Below, in pieces: positions 1 through 8,868 of a stretch of DNA of 10,435 nt. Within the stretch, counting starts at the first letter, position 1. Each line of letters begins with the position of its first letter. Source of the DNA: an uncultured Taibaiella sp. (lineage in GTDB: Bacteria > Bacteroidota > Bacteroidia > Chitinophagales > Chitinophagaceae). The DNA lies in NCBI GenBank assembly GCA_946886975.1, contig CAMPJV010000067.1:1-10435 (forward strand), read 5' to 3'. Below the pieces are notes generated by a model that ran no database searches, was not told where the DNA came from, and worked only from the letters and a program-made list of their open reading frames with translations. Position numbers and translations under genes: made by a program.

Positions 1-10
1 TTGCGGGAGT

Positions 11-183
11 ATTTGGTCAGGGCGAAATGGGGTTATACTGGTAGGCGGGAGGATTTTCTAAGCGGGAGGTTTAGATGCTCTTCGAGCATGACAAATGGGG
101 TTGCACAGATTAGCGGGAAGGTTTGGTCAGGGCGAGGTTTTGATGCTCTTCGCGTATGACAAAGGGGGTTAAACAGATAAGCG
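11..183. repeat. Imperfect intergenic direct repeats with small palindromes
   Basis: No gene is supported in the first 313 bases. Two copies of a 42 bp unit lie at 74-115 and 142-183, offset by 68 bp, and match at 36 of 42 positions. Each unit contains ATGCTCTTC followed by a partly complementary arm. In copy 1 the arms 75-80 and 84-89 form a perfect 6 bp stem with a TTC loop; in copy 2 the stem keeps one G-T wobble and has one mismatch. A separate 14-mer, TTTGGTCAGGGCGA, occurs exactly at 12-25 and 122-135. The fragments GCGGGA and GGGGTT recur several times. This resembles the degenerate palindromic intergenic repeats (REP-like) common in Bacteroidota genomes; no mobility gene is visible. 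Function is unknown. The array may continue beyond the left edge. Confidence 0.6.
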
Positions 184-288
184 ATAGGGTTTGCTGAGCG
201 GGGGAGGATGGATGATGCAACGATCTCACCGATGTGAGAATGAGCCAATTAAATTATTCTTTTAACAAATTTTCCATTGCATGCCTAT

Positions 289-296
289 TATATTTG
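289..296 (+). promoter_or_regulatory. Candidate -7 promoter box of the beta-barrel gene
   Basis: TATATTTG matches the Bacteroidota primary-sigma -7 consensus TAnnTTTG at all fixed positions. It would start transcription near 303, only about ten bases before the ATG at 314. No convincing TTTG (-33) element is seen 19-21 bp upstream, so the assignment rests on the one box and its position. Confidence 0.4.
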
Positions 297-313
297 CGCT
301 CTAATTTCCCTTT

Positions 314-1027
314 ATGCAGTTACGCTTAGCCTTTCTGGCTATATTTCTTTGCAGTTCTGTTCTATCGTTTGCACAGGATGTTGAGAAAACTACCACTACA
401 AAGACTTCCGCTATTCAAAAAGCTTCGCGAGACTTCGTAATGCTGCAGTTTACCTATGAGGGATGGATGAAGCCAGACTCAGTGGCTACTACGGGATTTG
501 GGCGCGGGTTTAATGGGTACATCTGCTATGACTTTCCTCTGGGTAAATCGAACTTTAGCTTTGCCGCAGGGATCGGGATAGGCACCTCTAACATATATCT
601 GAACAATCAGATACTGGTGCTCACCGACACTGGTGCGAGCTCACAGCCACGGTTTATACCAGAACCCGCAGACAGGGATTACAAGAAATTTAAACTGACT
701 ACTGCGTATCTGGAAGCTCCATTTGAACTCCGTTTTTTCGGGAACAAGGATAACAGGAACAAAGGCTTTAAGACAGCACTTGGGGTTCGTATAGGAACGC
801 TGGTAGGTGCGCACACGAAGGGACGCAGGACGGTGGAAGGCGTAAAGGTGATAGATAAGCTGAATACGAAGAGGTACATGGAGAACTGGCGTTTTTCGGC
901 GACCGCCCGAATTGGCTGGGGGAATTTTACGCTGATGGGTACCTATAATCTGAACAATGTTTTTAAAGTAGGGGTGGGTCCGGAGCTGACACCGTACTCC
1001 ATTGGTCTTTGTATCAGTGGATTGTAG
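314..1027 (+). CDS. Outer-membrane beta-barrel (PorT-like) protein
   Basis: A 237-residue secreted protein. Residues 1-21 form a typical signal peptide: a basic start (QLR), a hydrophobic core, and a likely signal peptidase I site after SFA or FAQ. A short Thr/Lys-rich linker follows. The rest alternates polar and hydrophobic residues with many Gly and aromatic residues, including FNGYICYDF, FAAGIGIGT, YLEAPFELRFF, FKTALGVRIG and FTLMGTYNL. This is the pattern of the small outer-membrane beta-barrel (PorT/OmpW-like) families abundant in Bacteroidota. The YLEAPFELRFF segment is a characteristic strand of these proteins. The start is fixed: an in-frame TAA lies four codons upstream (302-304) and there is no other start between. 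It is monocistronic, with its own terminator. The precise role (porin, adhesin or structural) cannot be read from the sequence. Fold assignment is fairly sure; function is unknown. Confidence 0.85.
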   Translation: MQLRLAFLAIFLCSSVLSFAQDVEKTTTTKTSAIQKASRDFVMLQFTYEGWMKPDSVATTGFGRGFNGYICYDFPLGKSNFSFAAGIGIGTSNIYLNNQILVLTDTGASSQPRFIPEPADRDYKKFKLTTAYLEAPFELRFFGNKDNRNKGFKTALGVRIGTLVGAHTKGRRTVEGVKVIDKLNTKRYMENWRFSATARIGWGNFTLMGTYNLNNVFKVGVGPELTPYSIGLCISGL

Positions 1028-1058
1028 GAAGCAGACTTACATCTATAGAATACTTACT

Positions 1059-1087
1059 TCGCCCGTCTGGTTCGGGCGATTTTTATT
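1059..1087 (+). terminator. Intrinsic terminator of the beta-barrel gene
   Basis: A perfect 7 bp stem TCGCCCG (1059-1065) and CGGGCGA (1073-1079) with a 7-base loop is followed by TTTTTATTT. It lies 31 bases after the stop codon at 1027. There is no T-run on the minus-strand side, so it probably serves only the plus-strand gene and not the convergent rnz. Confidence 0.85.
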
Positions 1088-1163
1088 TGAACATGTGAAG
1101 CTGATACTGTGACGGTTTATAGTCTAGGGAGCTGGTCAGTTCTGGCCGAAATGGGGGAGTTAA

Positions 1164-2069
1164 TCATATTTCGTATGCGACGCCCTCTTCCGTGACGAGT
1201 ACGTTGGGGAACACCTCTGCGGCTTCTTCCCTAAAGACGTCGAGCTCCTTATATTTTGAGGAGAAGTGGCCGAGCAAGAGCTGCTTTGCGCCGGCTAGCC
1301 TCGCGATCTCTGCTGCCTGCCTTGCAGTGCTATGAAATCTGCTTCCTGCCTTTTCTATGTCTTTTTCGAGATAAGTGCACTCATGGTAAATGGTATCTGC
1401 ACCACGGATGAAATCAATAAACGATTCGGTAAACAGGGTGTCTGCGCAGTAAGCATACCTTTTAGGGCCCGGGCCGTCTTCTGTGACCCAGTCATTCTCG
1501 ATAATGTAGCCATCGGAACGTTCATAATCTTCGCCCTGTTTGAGACGATCATAGAAATATGCAGGAATCTGATGTTCTCTTGCCTTATCCGGCAATAGTT
1601 TTCTTCCCCGGGTTTTTCTTTCTATGAGGAAGCCGTGGCAGGCAATGCGATGCTCCACAGGGAAACTGCTAACGCTAAAGGAAGAATTTTCCACCAGGAC
1701 TTCGCCCCCACCATCGGTGAGTGGATGGAAGTAGTAGGGATAACATAATGTTGTATCGGCTACTTCAAGAATCTTCTGAATGATTGGCTCCAGTTCTTTA
1801 GGGGCGTAAAGGTGAAGTGGCAGGGTTCTGCCAAGCAGGCTCATACTATTAATGAGCCCCGGGAGACCGAAGTAATGATCGCCATGTAAGTGGCTGATGA
1901 AGATGTGCGAAAGCTTGCGCCATTTCAGGCCATATTTCTGCATCTGGATCTGTGTGCCCTCTCCGCAATCGAACAGAACTGTTTCGCCATATACTGACAC
2001 GATCTGTGCTGTAGGGTGCCTGCCGAAAGCGGGAAGCGCAGAATTATTGCCGAGTATGGTGACCTTCAT
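1164..2069 (-). CDS. rnz: Ribonuclease Z (tRNA 3'-processing endonuclease)
   Basis: Zinc-dependent metallo-beta-lactamase-fold endonuclease that removes 3' trailers from tRNA precursors in the cytoplasm. The protein has 301 residues, the usual length for the short bacterial form (about 300-310). Diagnostic residues are all visible: the HxHxDH motif as HLHGDH at residues 60-65, His140 in PVEH, Asp210 in the CADT motif, the HSTA motif at 246-249, and His268 in LLGHFS. The N-terminal FDCGEGTQ (33-40) is also typical of RNase Z. The long segment before CADT (about 151-205, with many basic residues) corresponds to the flexible exosite arm that grips tRNA. The ATG at 2069 gives an N-terminus, MKVTILGNNSALP, that fits the family. 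No clear Shine-Dalgarno is seen. It lies 38 bp downstream of the STAS gene on the same strand, so the two are probably co-transcribed. Confidence 0.96.
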   Translation of the reverse strand: MKVTILGNNSALPAFGRHPTAQIVSVYGETVLFDCGEGTQIQMQKYGLKWRKLSHIFISHLHGDHYFGLPGLINSMSLLGRTLPLHLYAPKELEPIIQKILEVADTTLCYPYYFHPLTDGGGEVLVENSSFSVSSFPVEHRIACHGFLIERKTRGRKLLPDKAREHQIPAYFYDRLKQGEDYERSDGYIIENDWVTEDGPGPKRYAYCADTLFTESFIDFIRGADTIYHECTYLEKDIEKAGSRFHSTARQAAEIARLAGAKQLLLGHFSSKYKELDVFREEAAEVFPNVLVTEEGVAYEI

Positions 2070-2107
2070 AGAGGGGCAGGTGTGTTTTAGGTAATTGGTG
2101 CAGCTAT

Positions 2108-2485
2108 CTAGGATTCTTCATTAAACAAATCACGTTCCAGTATCTCCATGCTGATAATATCTACGGCTTCAATAAGCGTTGGTGCAAGGTTGATCGTGTG
2201 ATGCAATTCTTTTTTCTTCAATACCGATAGGACATCCCAGGAAACATTAGTAAAAACCAAAGACTGGTCGCTACTGTAACAATCCTGATGTAGGGTGAGG
2301 AGTGATTCGAGAGCTGATTCGACTGCCGATGAAACGGCAGAAAGGTCTACAATTACGTTGTGACTGCCGCTTTGTGCAAGTTCTTCCCATTTTTGGCGAA
2401 GTGCCCCTGTCAAATTAGCATCCAGGACATTATATGCAGGAGTTATGATGGAATAAGAAGGTTTGGTATCAATTTTGAATTCCAT
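2108..2485 (-). CDS. STAS-domain protein (anti-sigma antagonist-like)
   Basis: A 125-residue soluble protein that fits a single STAS domain, the fold of SpoIIAA/RsbV-type anti-sigma factor antagonists. The core motif starts at residue 45 with VIVDLSAVSSAVESALESLL, which aligns with the usual pattern of VDLS, a hydrophobic, then DSSGL and a helix. Ser57 falls at the phosphoacceptor position, but the preceding Asp and Ser are replaced by Val55 and Glu56, and the Gly after it by Ala58. A second beta-alpha unit follows (SLVFTNVSWDVLSVLKKK), then a C-terminal helix ending in an acidic tail. It is the upstream gene of a probable two-gene operon with rnz. No anti-sigma kinase or phosphatase gene lies next to it, so a classical partner-switching role is not shown. 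Fold call is fairly sure; role is open. Confidence 0.8.
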   Translation of the reverse strand: MEFKIDTKPSYSIITPAYNVLDANLTGALRQKWEELAQSGSHNVIVDLSAVSSAVESALESLLTLHQDCYSSDQSLVFTNVSWDVLSVLKKKELHHTINLAPTLIEAVDIISMEILERDLFNEES

Positions 2486-2672
2486 AAGAAAGCAGGTGAG
2501 TTTAGACCAGCATCATTTTAAAATTACCACATCTGTGCTATACATTGTTTTGTATATTTAGTAAGGATTAAGTACAGTGATGGTGAGCACAAATGTAATA
2601 CTGATATAGCCAAACCTAATGGAGGTGTAGCCTGATTATTGTTAACTTTATTATTAAACAAGGAACGGAATA
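2486..2672. promoter_or_regulatory. Divergent intergenic region, STAS/rnz and clpC promoters
   Basis: This 187 bp AT-rich gap separates the minus-strand STAS-rnz pair from plus-strand clpC and must hold both promoters. On the minus strand two TAnnTTTG matches occur: TAGGTTTG (2618-2611) and TACATTTG (2597-2590); neither has a well-spaced TTTG upstream. On the plus strand the best match is TATATTTA (2553-2560), one base off consensus. For clpC, AGGA at 2661-2664 lies 8 bases before the ATG and is a credible Shine-Dalgarno. No heat-shock operator (CIRCE or CtsR type) was recognised. Confidence 0.4.
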
Positions 2673-5204
2673 ATGGATTCTAATTTCTCACCGAAAGTAA
2701 AGGAGATTATCTCTTACAGCCGCGAAGAAGCTCTGCGCCTGGGAAATGATTTCATTGGCACAGAACACTTGCTGCTTGGACTTATCCGCGAAGGAGACGG
2801 CCTGGCGGTGCGCGTGCTGCAAAGCATGCAAATTGACCTTTTTGATCTACGCAAGGAACTTGAAGTGGCCATAAAGGATAAGGGTAATAAGCCATTAGCA
2901 AACATAAACAGTCTGCCTCTGACCAAGCAAGCAGAAAAAGTGATACGGATAACAGTACTGGAAGCCAAGGCATTGAAAAGCCCGACAGTAGAAACCGAGC
3001 ACCTGATGCTGTCAATTCTGAAGAACAAAGAGAACGTAGCCACGCAGATATTGCATCAGTCTGAGGTAGACTACGACCGATTTAAGAATGAGCTTGCGAT
3101 TATGCAGGGACAGAACCCTTCTGCGGATTATGGAAATGATCCCGGGGAGGAATTTGAGGAAGATGATGAACGCCGTCAGTTTCAGCAACGTCGCCCGGCC
3201 GGGAACGCTAAATCGAAGACGCCGGTGCTGGATAACTTCGGCAGAGACATAACGAAGCTAGCTGAGATGGGGAATTTAGACCCCATCGTAGGCAGAGAGG
3301 AAGAGATCGAGCGGGTATCCCAAATACTGTCACGTCGTAAGAAGAACAATCCTATTCTTATAGGAGAGCCTGGAGTTGGTAAGACTGCGATAGTTGAAGG
3401 CCTTGCTTTGAGAATCGTACAAAGGAAAGTTTCCCGCGTGCTTTTCGACAAACGCGTAATAAGTCTTGATCTTGCTGCTCTGGTGGCCGGTACCAAATAC
3501 CGTGGACAGTTTGAAGAGCGGATGAAGGCAATCATGAATGAGCTTGAGAAGAATCGTGATGTAATACTCTTTATTGACGAGATACATACGATAGTAGGTG
3601 CTGGTGGTGCGTCAGGATCACTGGATGCGTCCAACATCTTCAAGCCTGCACTTGCTCGCGGAGACCTTCAATGTATAGGTGCGTCAACGCTGGATGAATA
3701 CCGTATGTACATTGAAAAGGACGGGGCTCTTGACCGTCGTTTCCAGAAAGTGCTGGTAGAACCGCCAAGTGTTGAAGAGACGATTATAATCCTGAATAAT
3801 ATACAGTCGAAGTATGAGGAGTTCCACAATGTGGCTTTCGACCAGGAAGCTATAGACGCCTGTGTGAAGCTGAGTGACCGATATATGACTGACCGCCTGC
3901 TGCCAGATAAGGCGATAGACGTGATGGATGAAGTGGGTGCAAGGGTTCACCTGAAGAACATTAACGTACCTCAGACAATCCTGGACCTAGAGAAGAAGAT
4001 AGAGGACATAAAGTCGGAAAAAAATAAGGTTGTAAAGAGCCAGCGCTTTGAAGAGGCTGCTGCTTTAAGAGATAAGGAAAAGCGCCTTGGTGAAGAACTG
4101 GAAAGAGCAAAAGCTGAGTGGGAAGAAGAAGCTAAGAATAAGCGCTATCCAATACATGAGGAAGATATTGCCGAAGTGGTCAGTATGATGACGGGCATCC
4201 CTGTAATGCGCATGGTGGAGGCGGAAAGCCTGAAACTTCGTAGGATGGGCGAAGATCTGAAAGGTGCTGTTGTCGGGCAGGATGAAGCCATCTCTAAAGT
4301 GGTAAAAGCTATTCAGCGTAACCGAGTAGGCCTTAAAGATCCAAGGAAGCCCATAGGTTCTTTTATTTTCCTCGGTCCGACCGGTGTAGGTAAGACGGAA
4401 CTTGCGCGTGCGCTTGCCCGGTATATGTTTGACAGCGACGATGCTCTTATTCGCGTGGATATGAGTGAGTATATGGAGAAGTTCTCACTCAGTCGCCTGA
4501 TAGGTGCGCCTCCGGGATATGTGGGTTATGAAGAAGGCGGACAGCTAACAGAAAAAGTTCGAAGGAAGCCCTATTCTGTGGTGCTATTGGATGAAATAGA
4601 GAAAGCGCACCCGGATATCTTCAATATCCTTCTGCAAGTGCTCGATGATGGGCAGCTAACTGATGGGTTGGGACGAAAGGTAGATTTTAAGAACACCCTG
4701 ATCATTATGACTTCTAATATTGGCGTACGTCAATTGAAGGATTTCGGAACTGGTGTTGGATTTGCGACTTCGGCGACGACAAGTGCGTCAGAGGACGTTT
4801 CGAGGGGTATAATCGAAAAAGCTCTGAAGCGTACCTTCTCCCCTGAGTTCCTTAACCGGATAGATGATGTAGTAATCTTTAATTCTCTTGACCAGAGCCA
4901 TATCAACCTGATCATTGACATCATTATGAAGGATGTGATGAAGCGTCTGAACTCTTTAGGATTCCTGCTGGAGCTAACAGACTCTGCTAAGAAATTCATC
5001 GCTGAAAAAGGATATGACCAGCAGTTTGGGGCTCGTCCGCTTCACAGGGCCATTCAGAAATACCTGGAAGATCCGCTGGCAGAGGAGATACTTGGGCAGC
5101 AAATTAAAGAGGGCGACAAGGTTATCGCGGACTATAGTGAAGAAGAGAAGAAAATAGTATTCACTATCGATCAGGCGGCCAAGGAGCCTGCAAAAACAGA
5201 ATAG
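2673..5204 (+). CDS. clpC: ATP-dependent Clp protease ATPase subunit ClpC
   Basis: Hsp100 AAA+ unfoldase that forms hexamers and feeds substrates to the ClpP peptidase in the cytoplasm. The protein has 843 residues, close to the usual 810-850. Domain order: two Clp N-terminal repeats (residues about 3-70 and 78-145, each with a TEHL motif at 30-33 and 108-111); an acidic linker (about 157-165); AAA-1 with Walker A GEPGVGKT (231-238), Walker B ILFIDE (298-303) and the DRRF arginine-finger region (354-357); a UVR-like coiled-coil middle segment (about 436-490); AAA-2 with Walker A GPTGVGKT (568-575), pore loop GYVGY (615-619) and Walker B VVLLDE (636-641); and a C-terminal D2-small domain with FGARPLHRAI. 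The tripeptide VGF (695-697) sits where the ClpP-docking loop lies in ClpC, which separates it from ClpB. The short middle segment agrees. It stands alone: no mcsA, mcsB, ctsR or clpP is adjacent. It has an AGGA ribosome site 8 bases before the ATG and ends at a strong hairpin. Confidence 0.97.
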   Translation: MDSNFSPKVKEIISYSREEALRLGNDFIGTEHLLLGLIREGDGLAVRVLQSMQIDLFDLRKELEVAIKDKGNKPLANINSLPLTKQAEKVIRITVLEAKALKSPTVETEHLMLSILKNKENVATQILHQSEVDYDRFKNELAIMQGQNPSADYGNDPGEEFEEDDERRQFQQRRPAGNAKSKTPVLDNFGRDITKLAEMGNLDPIVGREEEIERVSQILSRRKKNNPILIGEPGVGKTAIVEGLALRIVQRKVSRVLFDKRVISLDLAALVAGTKYRGQFEERMKAIMNELEKNRDVILFIDEIHTIVGAGGASGSLDASNIFKPALARGDLQCIGASTLDEYRMYIEKDGALDRRFQKVLVEPPSVEETIIILNNIQSKYEEFHNVAFDQEAIDACVKLSDRYMTDRLLPDKAIDVMDEVGARVHLKNINVPQTILDLEKKIEDIKSEKNKVVKSQRFEEAAALRDKEKRLGEELERAKAEWEEEAKNKRYPIHEEDIAEVVSMMTGIPVMRMVEAESLKLRRMGEDLKGAVVGQDEAISKVVKAIQRNRVGLKDPRKPIGSFIFLGPTGVGKTELARALARYMFDSDDALIRVDMSEYMEKFSLSRLIGAPPGYVGYEEGGQLTEKVRRKPYSVVLLDEIEKAHPDIFNILLQVLDDGQLTDGLGRKVDFKNTLIIMTSNIGVRQLKDFGTGVGFATSATTSASEDVSRGIIEKALKRTFSPEFLNRIDDVVIFNSLDQSHINLIIDIIMKDVMKRLNSLGFLLELTDSAKKFIAEKGYDQQFGARPLHRAIQKYLEDPLAEEILGQQIKEGDKVIADYSEEEKKIVFTIDQAAKEPAKTE

Positions 5205-5226
5205 TAATTAACCAAAATGATAAAGC

Positions 5227-5256
5227 AACGGCCGGGAGAGAATCCCGGCCGTTTTA
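5227..5256. terminator. Terminator between clpC and the convergent small gene
   Basis: A perfect 10 bp GC-rich stem, ACGGCCGGGA (5228-5237) with TCCCGGCCGT (5243-5252), has a 5-base loop and is followed by TTTT on the plus strand. It starts 23 bases after the clpC stop codon and lies 18 bases beyond the stop of the minus-strand small gene, so it can end both transcripts. The minus-strand T-run is weak (TTGCTTT). Confidence 0.85.
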
Positions 5257-5273
5257 GTTTGGAAAAGTACGGA

Positions 5274-5504
5274 TTAACGTTTTTTATTGCGTTCACCTCC
5301 GCCCTGCTCGCCAGTGCCTCTTGCAGGCTTATTGTAGTTCCCGCTCTCATTTTTGCCGCTATCTCTGGACTCAAAGGCTTCTTTTTCTATTTCATTGAAG
5401 CTGTCGCCGGAGCGCTGCGGATTGCGTCCGCCTTTGAGGTTGCTGTGCTGCACTTTCTGTTCCCTGTTGTCACTGGGCGTATGCTTATCCTGCTTCCGTT
5501 TCAT
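5274..5504 (-). CDS. Small hydrophilic, probably disordered protein
   Basis: A 76-residue reading frame from the ATG at 5504, or 86 residues from an in-frame TTG at 5534. I do not recognise a family. The product is strongly hydrophilic and basic, rich in Lys, Arg, Gly, Asn, Ser and Glu, has no cysteine, and ends in GGGERNKKR; it is predicted to be largely unstructured. Support for coding: convergent placement 18 bp from a terminator hairpin and a composition resembling the small protein at 8869-9084. No clear ribosome site or promoter was found for either start. The same frame stays open upstream to 5636 without an ATG and there encodes a hydrophobic stretch (LIELILRLWGTFFLAL, in front of KPTKFSDM). 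The gene may therefore really start at an ATG at 5626 in the neighbouring frame and be joined across an A7 run at 5603-5609. That full product would have 117 residues with one membrane-associating segment. Confidence 0.5.
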   Translation of the reverse strand: MKRKQDKHTPSDNREQKVQHSNLKGGRNPQRSGDSFNEIEKEAFESRDSGKNESGNYNKPARGTGEQGGGERNKKR

Positions 5505-5631
5505 GTCACTGAATTTGGTTGGTTTAAGTGCCAAAAAGAATGTGCCCCAAAGCCTTAAAATAAGCTCAATAAGTAGGTGGGAGAGCCTGCCGGCTTTGGC
5601 CGTTTTTTTAGCCCTAATTGCCTCATTTTTC

Positions 5632-5663
5632 TTTGCTTATACGGGTAAAAAATGATACCTTTG
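5632..5663 (+). promoter_or_regulatory. gyrB promoter, Bacteroidota type
   Basis: TTTG (5632-5635) and TACCTTTG (5656-5663) are separated by exactly 20 bp. This matches the Bacteroidota housekeeping promoter, TTTG at -33 and TAnnTTTG at -7, at every fixed base. Transcription should start near 5669-5671, leaving a leader of about 95 bases before the gyrB ATG at 5765. Confidence 0.75.
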
Positions 5664-5677
5664 TAATAGGATTTTAG

Positions 5678-7747
<2,070 letters not shown>

Positions 7748-7780
7748 TCAATTTCTTCTCTTAAGAAGGTACTGATATTC

Positions 7781-7814
7781 AAGGCGGTTGGATTATATCC
7801 AGCCGCCTTTTTTT
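7781..7814 (+). terminator. Intrinsic terminator of gyrB
   Basis: An 11 bp stem, GGCGGTTGGAT (7783-7793) with ATCCAGCCGCC (7797-7807), contains one G-T wobble and a TAT loop and is followed directly by seven T (7808-7814). It begins about 35 bases after the gyrB stop codon and 42 bases separate its T-run from the next gene, so the hydrolase is probably transcribed separately. Confidence 0.9.
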
Positions 7815-7855
7815 AGTATCGGGTATTAGGTACATTGCAGTAAAACTTTCGACCT

Positions 7856-8794
7856 ATGCGTTGTATTTCAATAATGTTGTTGTGCTTCCTGTTTGGTGGC
7901 ATTGTCTATGGGCAAGAGCAGCCGATAACCCTTAAAACCCCAACGGGAGAGATAAAGGGGACACTAAGTCTGCCTGACATTAAAACGAACTTTCCCGTAG
8001 TCCTTATTATTGCGGGCTCCGGACCCACTGACAGGAACGGCAACCAGACCAAGCTTCAGAATAACTCGCTGAAGATGATGGCGGAGGAGCTAAGGAAGAA
8101 TGGCATTGCCTCTGTACGCTTCGACAAAAGGGGCATCGGTGAAAGTGCCGGACAGGATAGCAAAGAGTCGGATCTGAGATTTGAGACTTACATTGATGAC
8201 GTGAAGGGCTGGATCGATCTGCTGTCTAAGGACAAAAGATATTCGAAGCTCATAGTTGCCGGCCACAGCGAAGGGTCGCTGATCGGTATGGTAGCTGCTG
8301 TTAATAATAATGAGGTGGATGCATTTATATCCATTGCCGGTCCTGCACGACCAGCAAACGAGATGATCAAAGAGCAGCTAATGGCTCAGCCGCAGCAGGT
8401 GAGAGACATGGTGTACCCAATGATTGATACATTGAAGAAAGGAGACACGCTGACCAATGTACCTCAAATGCTATATGCGCTGTTCAGGCCCAGCGTCCAG
8501 CCATATCTCATTTCCATGATGAAGTATGATCCACGCGCAGAGATCAAAAAGCTTGAGATACCTGTTTTAATCGTGCAGGGAACTACAGACATTCAAGTGC
8601 TGGAAAAGGATGCAGACTTGCTGGCATCCGCCTACCCCATGGCAAGTAAGAAGATAATTCAGAGCATGAACCATGTGCTTAAAGACTGCGTCACTACCGA
8701 CAGAGCGGCCCAGGTACCTATCTATTCTAATCCCGACCTTCCGTTGAATAAGGAGTTCGTGACCACTATCGTTTCTTTCATAAAAGGCTTGTAG
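7856..8794 (+). CDS. Secreted alpha/beta hydrolase (esterase-like)
   Basis: A 312-residue serine hydrolase. Residues 1-20 are a signal peptide (MRCISIMLLCFLFGGIVYGQ), likely cut after VYG or GQ, so the enzyme should be periplasmic or exported. The alpha/beta-hydrolase core shows an oxyanion-hole motif AGSGPTDRNGN (53-63), then RFDKRGIGES (88-97), and the nucleophile elbow GHSEG (136-140) with Ser138. The acid is probably Asp245 in QGTTDIQV and the histidine His273 in MNHVLK, both at the usual positions. The GSGPxDRNG signature matches the EstD-like esterase/dienelactone hydrolase group, which is often annotated simply as alpha/beta hydrolase or S9-like peptidase. Carboxylester hydrolysis is likely; the natural substrate cannot be deduced. 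A start at ATG 7856 gives a good signal peptide; no Shine-Dalgarno is seen. No promoter was recognised in the 41 bp after the gyrB terminator. Confidence 0.9.
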   Translation: MRCISIMLLCFLFGGIVYGQEQPITLKTPTGEIKGTLSLPDIKTNFPVVLIIAGSGPTDRNGNQTKLQNNSLKMMAEELRKNGIASVRFDKRGIGESAGQDSKESDLRFETYIDDVKGWIDLLSKDKRYSKLIVAGHSEGSLIGMVAAVNNNEVDAFISIAGPARPANEMIKEQLMAQPQQVRDMVYPMIDTLKKGDTLTNVPQMLYALFRPSVQPYLISMMKYDPRAEIKKLEIPVLIVQGTTDIQVLEKDADLLASAYPMASKKIIQSMNHVLKDCVTTDRAAQVPIYSNPDLPLNKEFVTTIVSFIKGL

Positions 8795-8813
8795 TCACCA
8801 GCGATTATTTCCA

Positions 8814-8851
8814 AACAATAAAGACTGGCCGTTTAGCCAGTCTTTATTGTT
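8814..8851. terminator. Bidirectional terminator, hydrolase and small Q/E-rich gene
   Basis: A perfect 16 bp inverted repeat (8814-8829 with 8836-8851) surrounds a 6-base loop (CGTTTA). The arms are AT-rich at the base (AACAATAAAGA) and GC-rich at the tip (CTGGC), so both strands present a U-rich 3' side. It lies 19 bases after the hydrolase stop codon and 17 bases beyond the stop of the minus-strand gene, fitting a shared terminator for two convergent genes. Confidence 0.88.
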
Positions 8852-8868
8852 CTTTGTCCATATTAATC

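Noticed and set aside
33..248. Minus-strand frame of 71 codons over the repeat region
   Set aside because: It overlaps the imperfect direct repeats, its product repeats CATPFVML/CHTRRASK-like pieces because of them, and it has no start signal or family resemblance.
5591..5609. CGGC/GCCG hairpin followed by seven T on the plus strand, terminator-like
   Set aside because: The stem is only 4 bp and no plus-strand gene ends upstream of it after the strong clpC terminator; the T-run is better explained as the A7 of the minus-strand frame.
5217..5655. Plus-strand open frames opposite the small gene after clpC (5217-5558, 5353-5655)
   Set aside because: The first begins inside the clpC terminator hairpin; both have Cys/Leu/Phe-rich products typical of antisense frames and no start signal.
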